The notes: a model not told the origin generated them from the letters alone. Positions 25,687 through 36,737 are shown, numbered from the stretch's first letter. The stretch is DNA of 64,000 bases from Paraburkholderia nodosa (GCF_001718195.1 NZ_MCNV01000011.1:62001-126000), one strand, 5' to 3'. Made by a program: numbers and translations.

Positions 25687-26289
25687 TCAGCCGCCGAAGA
25701 ACGCCAACGCGCCCAGCCCCACCCCGACGATCGCGACGCCCACCGACGTATTGAGCAGCCAGCGCCGCCGCGTAAGCAGCGTAATCGCCGTAAGCGCGAT
25801 CGAGATCTGGATGAGCGTCGTGGCCTGTGCCCAGCGATGATGGCCATGCAGCACGTGCTCGCTGAGCGCATCGTCCTGCTCGACGATTTTTTCGAGCGCC
25901 TCCGCCTTGGCGCGGATCGGCTCCTTCTGCTGGCGATAACGGTCGGCGTCGGCGGCAAAGCGCTTCTGCGCAGCGTCCGAATTCGGCGCTAGCGCGGAGA
26001 GTTGCGCGCCCAGTTCCGCGAGGTTCTGCTTCTCGCCCTTCGCCTGATAGTAAGCCCATTGATTCGCGGCTTCGGTCTTGCGGATCGCCGCTTCGTTCTT
26101 GTAGTAGAGCGCCTGGTTCTCGCTGTTGCCGCTCTGGTAGGCAAAGATCGCTCCAATCGAAGCGAGGATGGCCGTCATCACCGCCATGCGGCCCGGGAAC
26201 GGATCGCCCTCGCCGTGGCCGCCATGGCCCGCCGCGGCGTGTTCGACCGCGTGGTCGTGCGGTCCATGCACTTCGTACTCTTCAGACAT
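25687..26289 (-). CDS. DUF4337 family membrane protein
   Basis: This is a 200-residue protein with a His-rich N-terminus (residues 5-30). One helix MAVMTAILASIGAIFAYQSG is followed by a charged, coiled-coil-like middle (NQWAYYQAKGEKQNLAELGA onward). Two C-terminal membrane helices (TLIQISIALTAITLL and VGVAIVGVGLGALAFF) complete it. This arrangement and the NQWAYYQAK motif are characteristic of the DUF4337 family found in many proteobacteria. Function is unknown; the His-rich N-terminus could bind metal but this is speculative. It is convergent with the preceding secreted protein gene and divergent from the LuxR regulator gene. Confidence 0.82.
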   Translation of the reverse strand: MSEEYEVHGPHDHAVEHAAAGHGGHGEGDPFPGRMAVMTAILASIGAIFAYQSGNSENQALYYKNEAAIRKTEAANQWAYYQAKGEKQNLAELGAQLSALAPNSDAAQKRFAADADRYRQQKEPIRAKAEALEKIVEQDDALSEHVLHGHHRWAQATTLIQISIALTAITLLTRRRWLLNTSVGVAIVGVGLGALAFFGG

Positions 26290-26654
26290 CCAAAGACTCT
26301 CCGCTTTCTCTGACTTTCACTGACGCGCACCGCCTTTTCCCCGTGCGGCGCGCCTGTTTGGACGCTCAATTATCGTGAGCGCGACGCGCTTGTCCAGTAC
26401 CCGCAATGCATCGGATGTAACGAAACCCGAAATCTCTTCTGACGAAAGCGAATCGTAGGTTTGATCGTCTATTCATTCAGAATAGGTACCCCGGGATGTT
26501 GCAGTGCATCCCCTCCCGCCCGCCGTTTGCAAACGTGGATTCAAGCCCTGAGCGCCCCCTTGCGTCGTTGCAGTGCCACATGGCCCTGTATGCAGCCTCG
26601 TGCGGCCTGCCCTGAGGCCTTCTGCCGTCGATAATTTCCAGCCTGGAGACCATC
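26290..26654. other. intergenic region upstream of LuxR-type regulator and DUF4337 genes
   Basis: About 365 bp carry the divergent promoters of the two flanking genes. A ribosome site GGAGA (26645-26649) serves the regulator. No confident -35/-10 pair, operator, repeat or RNA was found. Confidence 0.4.
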
Positions 26655-27866
26655 ATGGGGCCCACCACGGCCGCACACGCCGCGGCTATCGATACTGTGG
26701 CACACAGCGCGCGCGCGCGGTACGGCGAGCCCGATGATACCGGCGGCCTGATCGACGCGATCTACGATGCCGGCTTTGACGCGCAACGCTGGCCGGATGT
26801 GTGTGCGCGCATCGCGCAACGCATCGGCGCGCAACACGTCAATCTCACCATGCTGCCGCCCGAAAGCACGTTCTCGCTCGCCGAGTGGGACGGCATCGAC
26901 GCTTCGTTTGCCCAATCGTACGCGCAGCACTACGGCGGCTTCGATCCGCTCGTGCCGCAGGTGCGCCGCTGGGCCGCCGGCACGCTGGTCACCGACACGA
27001 TGATCCACTCGCAGGGGAGTCTGCAACGCAGCGCCTTCGTGCAGGAGTGGGTGCGCCCGCAGCGCTTCTACACGGTGGCCTTCGCCAACGTGCTGCGTGA
27101 AGGCGATATGGCCGCCGTGCTCGGCGCGCTGCGCCATGAAACACGCTTCTATAGCGAAGACGAACTGGACGCGCTGCGCACGCTGCTGCCACATCTGCGC
27201 AATGCCTTGCGCGTGCAGCGGCACACGGCGCGCACCCTCGCCTCGCGCGATCAAAGCGCGAATGCCCCCGCGGACGCACTCGACGCGCTCGCGCATGGCG
27301 TGCTGATCGTCGACGCCGATGCGCACATCGTGTTCGCGAATCGCGCCGCCACGGCGCAGCTCGCGCGCGCAAACGGGCTGCGCACCGAACACGCCGTGCT
27401 CAGCGCCGCCACGGCAGCCGCCACCCAGCAGTTGCGCTCGCTGATTGCGCGAGCCGCGGGGCGCGACGTGCGCGGGCGCAGCGGCGGCGCGATGCTGATC
27501 GCCCGCCAGCCGCCCGACGAACCGCTGCAGGCGCTCATTTCGCCGCTAGGCGAGCACCGTCACGCCGACTACTTCGCCCACGGCTCGCGCGCCGGCACGG
27601 CCATGCTCATCGTGATCGATCCGCAATCGTCGCGGCGCGGCGTGGAAACGCGTCTTATCGCGCTGTTTGGACTCACGCCCGCGGAAGCGCGCGTGGCCTG
27701 CGAGGTCGGCAAGGGCCTCAACCCTAAGGACGTGGCCGAAGTGCTGCAGGTGCTGCCCTCGACGGTGCGCACGCATCTGCATCACGTGTTCGCGAAAACC
27801 ACCACGCGCCGCCAGGCCGAGCTGATGCGTTTGATCGCGCAGCTTGCGATTGCACGCGGCGATTGA
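26655..27866 (+). CDS. LuxR-type helix-turn-helix transcriptional regulator
   Basis: This is a 403-residue regulator. The N-terminal sensor-like half (about 20-190) begins LIDAIYDAGFDAQRWPDVCA. A PAS-like segment spans about 205-330 (DALAHGVLIVDADAHIVFAN). The C-terminal LuxR/GerE DNA-binding domain covers about 335-395 (LFGLTPAEARVACEVGKGLN, then STVRTHLHHVFAKTTTRRQAEL). The sensor half is not a LuxI-type autoinducer domain that I can recognise, and no luxI gene is nearby. Orphan regulators of this build are common in Burkholderiaceae. ATG 26655 follows GGAGA. Ligand and targets are unknown; divergent DUF4337 or its own promoter are the nearest candidates. Confidence 0.85.
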   Translation: MGPTTAAHAAAIDTVAHSARARYGEPDDTGGLIDAIYDAGFDAQRWPDVCARIAQRIGAQHVNLTMLPPESTFSLAEWDGIDASFAQSYAQHYGGFDPLVPQVRRWAAGTLVTDTMIHSQGSLQRSAFVQEWVRPQRFYTVAFANVLREGDMAAVLGALRHETRFYSEDELDALRTLLPHLRNALRVQRHTARTLASRDQSANAPADALDALAHGVLIVDADAHIVFANRAATAQLARANGLRTEHAVLSAATAAATQQLRSLIARAAGRDVRGRSGGAMLIARQPPDEPLQALISPLGEHRHADYFAHGSRAGTAMLIVIDPQSSRRGVETRLIALFGLTPAEARVACEVGKGLNPKDVAEVLQVLPSTVRTHLHHVFAKTTTRRQAELMRLIAQLAIARGD

Positions 27867-27892
27867 TTCGACATTTCGTCGACGCAAAAGAA

Positions 27893-27939
27893 GCGGCCCG
27901 CGCATCCCGCGTTCGATGAACGCGGATGGCGCGGGCCGC
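27893..27939. terminator. long bidirectional hairpin between regulator and livF
   Basis: An 11-bp outer stem GCGGCCCGCGC / GCGCGGGCCGC continues into ATCC(C)GCGTTC / GAACGCGGAT with one bulge, closing on a GAT loop. It lies between two convergent genes and probably terminates both, although no T-run follows. Confidence 0.75.
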
Positions 27940-27961
27940 AGTGCGGTCTTGTCCGCGACGA

Positions 27962-28662
<701 letters not shown>

Positions 28663-28663
<1 letters not shown>

Positions 28664-29433
28664 CAGTCCTCTCCGAGATAGGCCTTGATCACGCGCGGGT
28701 CGTTGCGCACTTCGTCGGGTTTGCCGATCATGATCGGCTTGCCGTGCTCCATCACCAGGATGCGGTCCGACACGCCCATCACGAGGCTCATGTCGTGCTC
28801 GATCAGGAGTACGGAGATTCCGAACTCGTTGCGCAGGCCGTCCACCATCTGCTGAAGCTCGACCTTTTCCTGCGGGTTCAAGCCTGCCGCGGGTTCGTCG
28901 AGCATCAGAAGACGCGGATCGGTGATCATGCAGCGCGCGATTTCGAGCCGGCGCTGATGGCCGTACGACAGCGTGCCCGCTTCGCGATTCGCGACCTGCT
29001 TCAGGCCCACGCGCTCGAGCCAGTACGCAGCATGCTCGAGCGCGGCGCGTTCGGCGCGGCGATAGGCGGGCGTCGCGAACAGGCCGCTCAGCATGTTGCG
29101 GTTGACCTTCAGGTGCTGGGCGACCATGAGGTTTTCCAGCACCGTCAACTGTTTGAAGAGGCGAATGTTCTGGAACGTGCGCACGAGGCCGCGGCGCGCG
29201 ACCTGGTGGCTCGGCTGGCCAGTGATGGCGTGACCTTCGAGCACGATGTCGCCCGCGGTGGGCTTGTAGAAGCCGCCCACGCAGTTGAACACCGTGGTCT
29301 TGCCCGCGCCGTTCGGCCCGATGATCGCGAAGACTTCGTCCGGACGCACGTCGAAGTCGATGCCGTCCACGGCCAGCAGACCGCCGAAGCGCATCTGCAA
29401 GCCGGCTACTTTCAACAACGCTTGTGCACTCAT
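28663..29433 (-). CDS. livG: branched-chain amino-acid ABC transporter ATPase LivG
   Basis: This 256-residue ABC ATPase starts at ATG 29433, which overlaps the livM stop as ATGA. Motifs: Walker A GPNGAGKTT (about residues 38-46), the family signature LSYGHQRRLEIARCM (LSYG replaces LSGG, as usual in LivG), Walker B RLLMLDEPAAGLNP and H-loop VLLIEHDMSLV. The longer reading frame continuing to 30528 lies inside livM and is an artefact of high GC. It forms the heterodimeric ATPase with LivF at the cytoplasmic membrane. Confidence 0.95.
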
Positions 29434-30701
29434 TGCGGCAACTCCACGTGCGGACGGCTCGCGGGCAACAGGCCCTGCGGACGCCACATCATCATCAGCA
29501 CCATCACCAGACCGAAGATCAGCATGCGGTATTCGGCAAAGCCGCGCGCCACTTCGGGCAGCACCGTGAGCAGGATCGCGGCGAGCACCACGCCCAGCTG
29601 CGAGCCCATGCCGCCCAGCACCACCACGGCGAGAATCAGCGCCGACTCGATGAAGGTGAACGACTCGGGCGTGACGAGCCCCTGGCGCGCCGCGAAGAAC
29701 GCACCGGCGAGACCCGCGAACGACGCGCCCAGCGTGAACGCCGAGAGCTTGATGCGCGTGGGGTTCAGGCCCAGCGAGCGGCACGCGATCTCGTCTTCGC
29801 GCAGCGCTTCCCAGGCGCGGCCCATGGGCATGCGCAGCAGGCGGCTCGTGACGAACAGCGTGAACGCCACCAGCACGAGCGCGAGCAGGTACAGGAAGAT
29901 CACCATGTGCTCGCCGCTGTACTCGATGCCGATCAACTCGTTGAACGTCTTCGCGCCTTCCACGCTCGCGTGGCGGGCCATTTCGAAGCCGAACACGGTG
30001 GGCTTGGGAATGCTGGAGATGCCGTCCGGGCCGCCCGTGATGCTCGTGAGATTGTTGAGCAAGAGGCGGATGATCTCGCCGAAGCCGAGCGTGACGATGG
30101 CGAGATAGTCGCCGCGCAGGCGCAGCACCGGGAAGCCGAGCACGAAGCCGAAGGTGGCCGCGGCAAGCGCGGCGAGCGGCAGGCATTCCCAGAACGTGAA
30201 GCCGAAGTACTGGTTGAGCAGCGCATACGTGTAGCCGCCCACTGCGTAGAAGCCCACGTAGCCGAGGTCGAGCAGACCCGCGAAGCCCACCACGATATTG
30301 AGGCCGAGGCCGAGAATCACGTAGATGAGCGCGAGCGTCGCCACATCGATCGCGCCGCGCGAACCGAGAAACGGGAACACCGCGCCGAACGCGAGCAGCA
30401 CCCAGATCGCCACGCGCTGCTGACGCGCGCCGAGCGCGGGGGCCCGGGGCAAGCGCACGCGACTCGTGGCGCGCACGAACATCGGCTTGACGAGCTGGAA
30501 CACGAACACCACGGCGGCCGCGATCCACACCGGGCGCCAGTGCTGCTGCAGCACGACCTGATAGCCATCCAGCGTGAGTTGCAGGCCCAGGATGGGGGCC
30601 GTGAGGATGATGGTCGCCACGGCGGCGGCGAGCGCGCCTTTCACCGTTTGCGACGAGGACGGGCCAACTGCTGCCACGCGAACCGAAACAGTCTGACTCA
30701 T
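29430..30701 (-). CDS. livM: branched-chain amino-acid ABC transporter permease LivM
   Basis: This 423-residue permease has an N-terminal extension with two or three membrane helices (ALAAAVATIILTAPILGLQL and the segment near residue 50) before the conserved core. The core carries GLGLNIVVGFAGLLDLGYVG, the EAA-like cytoplasmic loop GRAWEALREDEIACRSLGLN and AFTLGASFAGLAGAFFA. The extended form matches enterobacterial LivM length. It partners LivH, whose gene ends 7 bp upstream of the livM start. Its stop is coupled to livG. Substrates are probably branched-chain amino acids, but homologous systems also carry other amino acids or amides. Confidence 0.94.
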   Translation of the reverse strand: MSQTVSVRVAAVGPSSSQTVKGALAAAVATIILTAPILGLQLTLDGYQVVLQQHWRPVWIAAAVVFVFQLVKPMFVRATSRVRLPRAPALGARQQRVAIWVLLAFGAVFPFLGSRGAIDVATLALIYVILGLGLNIVVGFAGLLDLGYVGFYAVGGYTYALLNQYFGFTFWECLPLAALAAATFGFVLGFPVLRLRGDYLAIVTLGFGEIIRLLLNNLTSITGGPDGISSIPKPTVFGFEMARHASVEGAKTFNELIGIEYSGEHMVIFLYLLALVLVAFTLFVTSRLLRMPMGRAWEALREDEIACRSLGLNPTRIKLSAFTLGASFAGLAGAFFAARQGLVTPESFTFIESALILAVVVLGGMGSQLGVVLAAILLTVLPEVARGFAEYRMLIFGLVMVLMMMWRPQGLLPASRPHVELPQ

Positions 30702-30708
30702 TTCGACC

Positions 30709-31635
<927 letters not shown>

Positions 31636-31728
31636 GCGTAAGCCCCGCGGCCGTGAAGCCGATGAGAGACCTGTGGAGAGACCTTTGGAACCGTACCAAC
31701 CCTCTTTTAGTTGCGCGCACAACCGCTA

Positions 31729-31762
31729 TAAAAACGCCCCGTCCACGAGAAGGCGGGGCGTT
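31729..31762 (-). terminator. Rho-independent terminator/attenuator between livK and livH
   Basis: On the - strand, a 9-bp stem AACGCCCCG / CGGGGCGTT with a 12-base loop is followed directly by a T-run (plus-strand aaaa at 31731-31734). It lies 21 bp after the livK stop and 94 bp before livH. It would let the binding protein be made in excess of the membrane components, a common arrangement. Confidence 0.85.
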
Positions 31763-31782
31763 AGCAGCGTGCAGCGCCGGGA

Positions 31783-32901
31783 TCAGTTCGCAGCGGTCTT
31801 GGTGGCGTCCTTGTGCCACGTGTAGACGACGAAGCGGAACGACTTCAGGTCACCCTGTGCGTCGTATTCGACCTTGCCGATCGGCGTGTTGAACGCGTTC
31901 TTGTGCAGGTAGGCCGCGACCTTGGTCGGGTCCGTGCTCTTCGCGCCGGCGATGCCGTCGGCGATCACTTCGACTGCCGCGTACGACGGCATCTGGAACG
32001 GGCCGTTGGCGTCGCGCCTGGCGTCGGCGAAGGCCTTCACGAGCTTGGCGTTGGCAGGGTCCGAAGCGAAGTCGGCCGGCAGCGTGACGAGCATGCCTTC
32101 CGAAGCCGGGCCGGCGATGGCCGTCACGTCCTTGTTGCCCACGCCTTCCGGACCCATGAACGTGGCCTTCACGCCCTGTTCACGCGACTGGCGCATGAGC
32201 AGGCCCATTTCCGGGTGGTAGCCGCCGAAGTAGACGAAGTCCACGCCCTGCGACTTGAGCTTCGTGACGACTGCCGAGTAGTCCGAATCGCCGGCGTTGA
32301 TGCCTTCGAACACGACGACAGGAATGTGCGCCTTGTCGAGCGCGGCCTTGACCGAGGTGGCGATGCCCTGGCCGTACGACTGCTTGTCGTGCAGGATCGC
32401 GACCTTCTTCGGCTTGACCTTGTTGATGATGTAGGCGGCGGCAGCCGGACCTTGCTGGTCGTCGCGGCCGATGGTGCGGAAGATGAACTGGCGCTTCTTG
32501 CCTTCGGTCAGCTGCGGCGCGGTGGCCGACGGCGTGACCATCACGACGCCTTCGTTCTCGTAGATGTCCGAAGCGGGAATCGTCGAGCCCGAGCAGACGT
32601 GGCCGACCACGTACTGGATGTGCTGCGAAACGATCTTGTTGGCGACGGCGACGGCCTGCTTCGGCTCGCACGAGTCATCCATCAGGACGGCTTCGAGCTT
32701 GTTGCCGTTCACACCGCCGGCGGCGTTGATCTGCTCGATCGCAGTCAGCGCGCCCGCCTTGACCATGTCGCCGTACTGGGCGACCGGGCCGCTGAACGGG
32801 CCGGCAATGGCGATCTTCACGGTGTCGGCGTTTGCGCTTGCACCAAAGGCGAGCAGCGCGGCGGCCACGGAAACGGAGGTAAGGCGGGACAACGACATCA
32901 T
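31783..32901 (-). CDS. livK: branched-chain amino-acid ABC transporter substrate-binding protein
   Basis: This 372-residue periplasmic protein has a signal peptide (MSLSRLTSVSVAAALLAFGA, cleavage after ANA) and a type I periplasmic-binding fold. The mature start DTVKIAIAGPFSGPVAQYGD, the segment MDDSCEPKQAVAVANKI and the conserved Cys pair (DSCEPK, GHVCSGST) are typical of LivJ/LivK. It delivers substrate to LivHM. The first two codons are both ATG; either may start. An attenuator separates it from livH. Confidence 0.95.
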   Translation of the reverse strand: MMSLSRLTSVSVAAALLAFGASANADTVKIAIAGPFSGPVAQYGDMVKAGALTAIEQINAAGGVNGNKLEAVLMDDSCEPKQAVAVANKIVSQHIQYVVGHVCSGSTIPASDIYENEGVVMVTPSATAPQLTEGKKRQFIFRTIGRDDQQGPAAAAYIINKVKPKKVAILHDKQSYGQGIATSVKAALDKAHIPVVVFEGINAGDSDYSAVVTKLKSQGVDFVYFGGYHPEMGLLMRQSREQGVKATFMGPEGVGNKDVTAIAGPASEGMLVTLPADFASDPANAKLVKAFADARRDANGPFQMPSYAAVEVIADGIAGAKSTDPTKVAAYLHKNAFNTPIGKVEYDAQGDLKSFRFVVYTWHKDATKTAAN

Positions 32902-33912
32902 CAGGAGCTCCTCGATTGTTTTCGGGTCAACCGGTCAGACGGAATGACCTGCGCAAACGAACAGCGCCCCAATGATCTTCAATGGGGAACAACCACGACG
33001 AGCACCAGAGAAAAAAGACGTGACGGGGCCCGGCGTGTATCAGCGCCCTGGTAGGCGACTGAGTTCGGAGAGACTGCTGAGTTACAGACTCTGTTGCGCA
33101 AGCATTCCGCCTGCCCCGTTCGCTGCAATTCGTACCGGAAAGGTGGACCGGCCTGAATCAGCGACCGGCGGATGCTATCAATAATCCCATTTCACCGCAA
33201 CCAGGGGTTTTTTCGGATATCGAGTTGAGTTTTGAAATCGGTCAATAGAGGGGCATGTCGGAAAGCGCTTGAAAACGCTCGTGAAAATAGTCTTTCGGGC
33301 GAGCGACGGGCTAGTCACCGGGCTGCGATGACCGACTGGCGCGGATGTATGGAATTCCTGCATTTCTTGATTTTTACGCGCTGTCGATCGTTATTTTAAT
33401 TCCAATGAAATCTGATCGACGAATGGCATCTTGCAATAACTTTAAAAGTTAATCTTTTGTCGCGATAAAAGCGTCAATCCAATAATCGATCAATCGGGAT
33501 TACCCTAAATGCAAAATGCGCCAAATCATTGATTTCAAAGAACAAATATTACGAAATCCTTAAAATTGAAGTTCTATATTCGCTGAACTGGCACCATAAA
33601 TCTCACACCACCCTACTTTTCCGCCTTCCACTATGGAACCGCGAAAGCTTTCGTTAAAGCGCGAATTTTTCTCATAATCGAATCGAGTGAGTTCGAATTA
33701 ATCCGCGCGACACCGTGGCGCGCCCGCCTCACTGGCTCGGCACCGCGTTCCAGCCCCGCAAGAGACGGTGGTATCCTCGCTCCCTCGCCGCGCCCGCATG
33801 CACCACTACGGCGCATGCCGCGTGCTCTCGCGCCACGCGTGAAGCCGGCGACGCCACACCGTGCAGATCCGAAAAAACCGCAAGAACCCAGCACTGGGGG
33901 AGATCAAACAGA
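32902..33912. promoter_or_regulatory. 1-kb non-coding divergent region, AT-rich core
   Basis: No gene is supported here. The livK leader contains a hairpin (CCCCAATGA / TCAATGGGG, about 32967-32987, one mismatch). From about 33190 to 33700 the base composition is strikingly AT-rich compared with the genome, with many A/T runs. A perfect palindrome CGAAAGCTTTCG (33642-33653) lies just upstream of a possible -10 (CATAAT, 33673-33678) for the + strand transporter gene. The region carries the divergent promoters of two ABC importers. Small frames (33178-33363, 33631-33894) look non-coding. Confidence 0.55.
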
Positions 33913-34902
33913 ATGAAGACCTTCAAGCAGGCAGCCGCTGCCGCCACCCTTTCCCTGCTCGCCGGCGCCGCCGCACTCGCGCTGACTTCGGCCGCCGCAC
34001 GCGCCGCCGAAACCGCGACCGTGGAAGTGCTGTCGATCGTCGAGCATCCCGCGCTCGACGCGATCCGCGACGGCGTGCGCGACGAACTCAAGGCCGCGGG
34101 CTACGACGCCGGCAAGAACCTCAAGTGGGAATACCAGAGCGCGCAGGGCAACACGGGCACCGCCGCACAGATCGCGCGCAAGTTCGTCGGCGACAACCCG
34201 AGCGCGATCGTGGCCATCGCGACGCCGTCGGCGCAAGCCGTTGTGGCCGCAACGAAGTCCGTACCCGTGGTGTACTCGGGCGTGACCGATCCGGTGGCCG
34301 CACAGCTCGTCAAGACGTGGACGCCGAGCGGCACGAACGTGACCGGCGTTTCCGACAAGCTGCCGCTCGACAAGCAGGTCGCGCTCATCAAGCGCGTCGT
34401 GCCCAATGCGAAGACCGTCGGCATGGTCTATAACCCCGGCGAAGCGAATTCGGTCGTCGTCGTGAAGGCGCTCAAGGCACTGCTCGCGCAACAGGGCATG
34501 ACGCTCAAGGAAGCCGCCGCGCCGCGCACCGTGGACATCGGCCCCGCAGCGAAGAGCCTGATCGGCAAGGTCGACGTGATCTACACGAACACCGACAACA
34601 ACGTCGTTTCGGCCTACGAAGCGCTCGTGAAGGTCGCCAACGACGCGAAGATCCCGCTCGTCGCCTCCGATACGGACAGCGTGAAGCGCGGCGCCATCGC
34701 GGCGCTCGGCATCGACTACAGCGACCTCGGCCACCAGACGGGCAAGGTCGTCGTGCGTATTCTCAAGGGCGAGAAGCCCGGCACGATCGCCTCGGAAACC
34801 AGCAGCCAGCTGCAACTGTTCGTGAACCCCGCCGCCGCGCCAAAGCAGGGCGTGACGCTCTCGGCCGATCTGCTCAAGGACGCGACCACTGTCGTGAAGT
34901 AA
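33913..34902 (+). CDS. ABC transporter substrate-binding protein (TrpX/ABC_sub_bind type)
   Basis: This 329-residue periplasmic protein has a signal peptide (LSLLAGAAALALTSAAARA, cleavage before AETATV). Its PF04392-type binding fold starts VEVLSIVEHPALDAIRDGVR and contains VVYSGVTDPVAAQLV and DVIYTNTDNNVVSAYEALV. This family includes the tryptophan-binding TrpX of streptococci. The gene is followed by matching permease and ATPase genes. The longer frame from 33715 is not supported; ATG 33913 opens the signal peptide. Substrate is uncertain: aromatic amino acid is a family-based guess only. Confidence 0.85.
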   Translation: MKTFKQAAAAATLSLLAGAAALALTSAAARAAETATVEVLSIVEHPALDAIRDGVRDELKAAGYDAGKNLKWEYQSAQGNTGTAAQIARKFVGDNPSAIVAIATPSAQAVVAATKSVPVVYSGVTDPVAAQLVKTWTPSGTNVTGVSDKLPLDKQVALIKRVVPNAKTVGMVYNPGEANSVVVVKALKALLAQQGMTLKEAAAPRTVDIGPAAKSLIGKVDVIYTNTDNNVVSAYEALVKVANDAKIPLVASDTDSVKRGAIAALGIDYSDLGHQTGKVVVRILKGEKPGTIASETSSQLQLFVNPAAAPKQGVTLSADLLKDATTVVK

Positions 34903-34969
34903 GGCGCAGGCATGGCGCATCACACGCAGCCGCACTGCCTGGCCCGATAACGGCCACTTACGCGCGCAA

Positions 34970-35000
34970 CGGCGCGCCGCCCCATCCGGGCGGTGCGCCG
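34970..35000 (+). other. intercistronic stem-loop
   Basis: A 13-bp stem (34970-34982 with 34988-35000, one G-T pair) closes on a five-base loop between the binding-protein gene and the permease gene. There is no T-run, so it more likely stabilises the upstream message or reduces read-through than ends it fully. Confidence 0.7.
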
Positions 35001-35044
35001 CGCGTCGATTCCGGCGCACCGCCGCCGCAACAGGATTCTTCCTC

Positions 35045-35941
35045 ATGTCCCTCTACTCGCTTCTGGGCGCGCTCGAGATCGGCCTGATCTTCAGTCTCGT
35101 GGCCCTCGGGGTGCTGATCTCGTTTCGCATCCTCAACTTCCCCGACCTCACCGTCGACGGCAGCTTCCCGCTGGGCGGCGCAGTCGCCGCCACGCTGATC
35201 GCGGCCGGTCACGATCCGTTTCTCGCCACCGCCTGTGCGGTCGTCGCTGGCGCCATCGCCGGCTTCATCACCGGCTGGCTCAACGTGCGCCTGAAGATCA
35301 TGGATCTGCTCGCGAGCATCCTGATGATGATCGCGCTCTATTCGATCAACCTGCGCGTGATGGGCGCGCCGAACGTGCCGCTCATCTCCGAGTCGACGGT
35401 ATTCACGATCATCCAGCCCGCCTGGCTGCCCGACTACGTGCTGCGTCCGCTCGCGCTCCTCGTCGTCGTACTGGCTGCGAAGTTCGGCGTGGACTGGTTC
35501 TTCTCGTCGCAATACGGCCTCGCGCTGCGCGCGACGGGCGCGAACCCGCGCATGGCGCGCGCACAGGGCATCGCCACGGGCCGCGCGACGCTCGCCGGCA
35601 TGGCGCTCTCCAACGCGCTCGTCGCGTTGGCCGGCGCGCTCTTCGCGCAAACCCAGGGCGGCTCGGACATTTCGATGGGCATCGGCACCATCGTGATCGG
35701 GCTTGCGGCCGTGATCATCGGCGAGAGCATCCTGCCCGCGCGCCGGCTCATGCTGACCACGCTCGCCGCCGTGCTCGGCGCGATTCTTTATCGCTTCTTC
35801 ATTGCGCTCGCGCTCAACAGCGACTTCATCGGCCTCAAGGCGCAGGACCTGAATCTCGTTACTGCAGTGCTCGTGACGATCGCGCTCGTGCTGCCCGCCA
35901 CGCGCAAGAAGCTGTTTGGCCGCAAGAACGGGAGGGCATGA
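35045..35941 (+). CDS. ABC transporter permease (TrpY-like)
   Basis: This 298-residue integral membrane permease is of the BPD_transp_2 (LivH-like) superfamily, with about eight helices. Signature stretches are LIFSLVALGVLISFRILNFP, DLTVDGSFPLGGAVAATLI and the cytoplasmic coupling segment ALRATGANPRMARAQGIATG. The phrase FPDLTVDGSFPLGG is typical of the permeases that accompany TrpX-type binding proteins. Its TGA lies one base before the ATPase start region, and GGAGGG within its last codons serves the next gene. It would form the membrane channel, probably as a homodimer. Confidence 0.88.
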   Translation: MSLYSLLGALEIGLIFSLVALGVLISFRILNFPDLTVDGSFPLGGAVAATLIAAGHDPFLATACAVVAGAIAGFITGWLNVRLKIMDLLASILMMIALYSINLRVMGAPNVPLISESTVFTIIQPAWLPDYVLRPLALLVVVLAAKFGVDWFFSSQYGLALRATGANPRMARAQGIATGRATLAGMALSNALVALAGALFAQTQGGSDISMGIGTIVIGLAAVIIGESILPARRLMLTTLAAVLGAILYRFFIALALNSDFIGLKAQDLNLVTAVLVTIALVLPATRKKLFGRKNGRA

Positions 35942-35942
35942 G

Positions 35943-36737
35943 ATGCTCAGCGCCAAAGACCTCAAACTGACTTTCAACCCCGGCACGCCGATCGAAACGC
36001 GCGCGCTGCGCGGCCTCACGCTCGACATCCCGAGCGGCCAGTTCGTGGCCGTGATCGGCTCGAACGGCGCGGGCAAGTCCACCTTCCTCAACGCGATCAG
36101 CGGCGACCAGAGGGTGGATGGCGGCACGATTACCATCGACGGCCAGGACGTCACGAAGAAACAGGCATGGGACCGCGCGCATCTCGTCGCGCGCGTGTTC
36201 CAGGACCCGATGGCCGGCACCTGCGAGGCGCTCACCATCGAAGAGAACATGGCGCTCGCGATGGCGCGCGGCAAGCGCCGCGGCTTCGGCTCCGCGCTGA
36301 AAAAGCAGGATCGCGAGCTGTTCCGCGCGAAGCTGCGCCTCCTGAATCTGGGCCTCGAAAATCGCCTGTCCGATCGCATCGGCCTGCTTTCGGGCGGCCA
36401 ACGCCAGGCGGTGAGTCTGCTGATGGCGTCGCTGCAGCCTTCGCGCATCCTGCTGCTCGACGAGCACACGGCGGCGCTCGATCCGAAAACTGCCGCGTTC
36501 GTGCTGGAGCTGACCGCACGGATCGTGGAAGAGGCGAAGCTCACGACCATGATGGTCACGCATAGCATGCGCCAGGCGCTCGACTACGGACAACGCACGG
36601 TGATGCTGCACCAGGGGCAGGTTGTGCTCGACGTCTCGGGCGATGCGCGCCGCGGCCTCGACGTGCCGGACCTCCTGCGCATGTTCGAGCAGACCCGCCA
36701 CGAGAAGCTCGACGACGACGCGCTGCTACTGGGATAA
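35943..36737 (+). CDS. ABC transporter ATP-binding protein (TrpZ-like)
   Basis: This 264-residue ABC ATPase has Walker A GSNGAGKST (about 40-48), Q-loop RVFQDPMAGTCEALTIEENM, signature LSGGQRQAVSLLMASL and Walker B ILLLDEHTAALDP. Histidine replaces the usual Pro after Glu, which is a feature I recall from this subfamily. The H-loop is MMVTHSMRQAL. ATG 35943 is six bases after GGAGGG, one base past the permease stop. An imperfect hairpin with a short T-run follows. Subunit of the same importer as the two upstream genes. Confidence 0.9.
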   Translation: MLSAKDLKLTFNPGTPIETRALRGLTLDIPSGQFVAVIGSNGAGKSTFLNAISGDQRVDGGTITIDGQDVTKKQAWDRAHLVARVFQDPMAGTCEALTIEENMALAMARGKRRGFGSALKKQDRELFRAKLRLLNLGLENRLSDRIGLLSGGQRQAVSLLMASLQPSRILLLDEHTAALDPKTAAFVLELTARIVEEAKLTTMMVTHSMRQALDYGQRTVMLHQGQVVLDVSGDARRGLDVPDLLRMFEQTRHEKLDDDALLLG

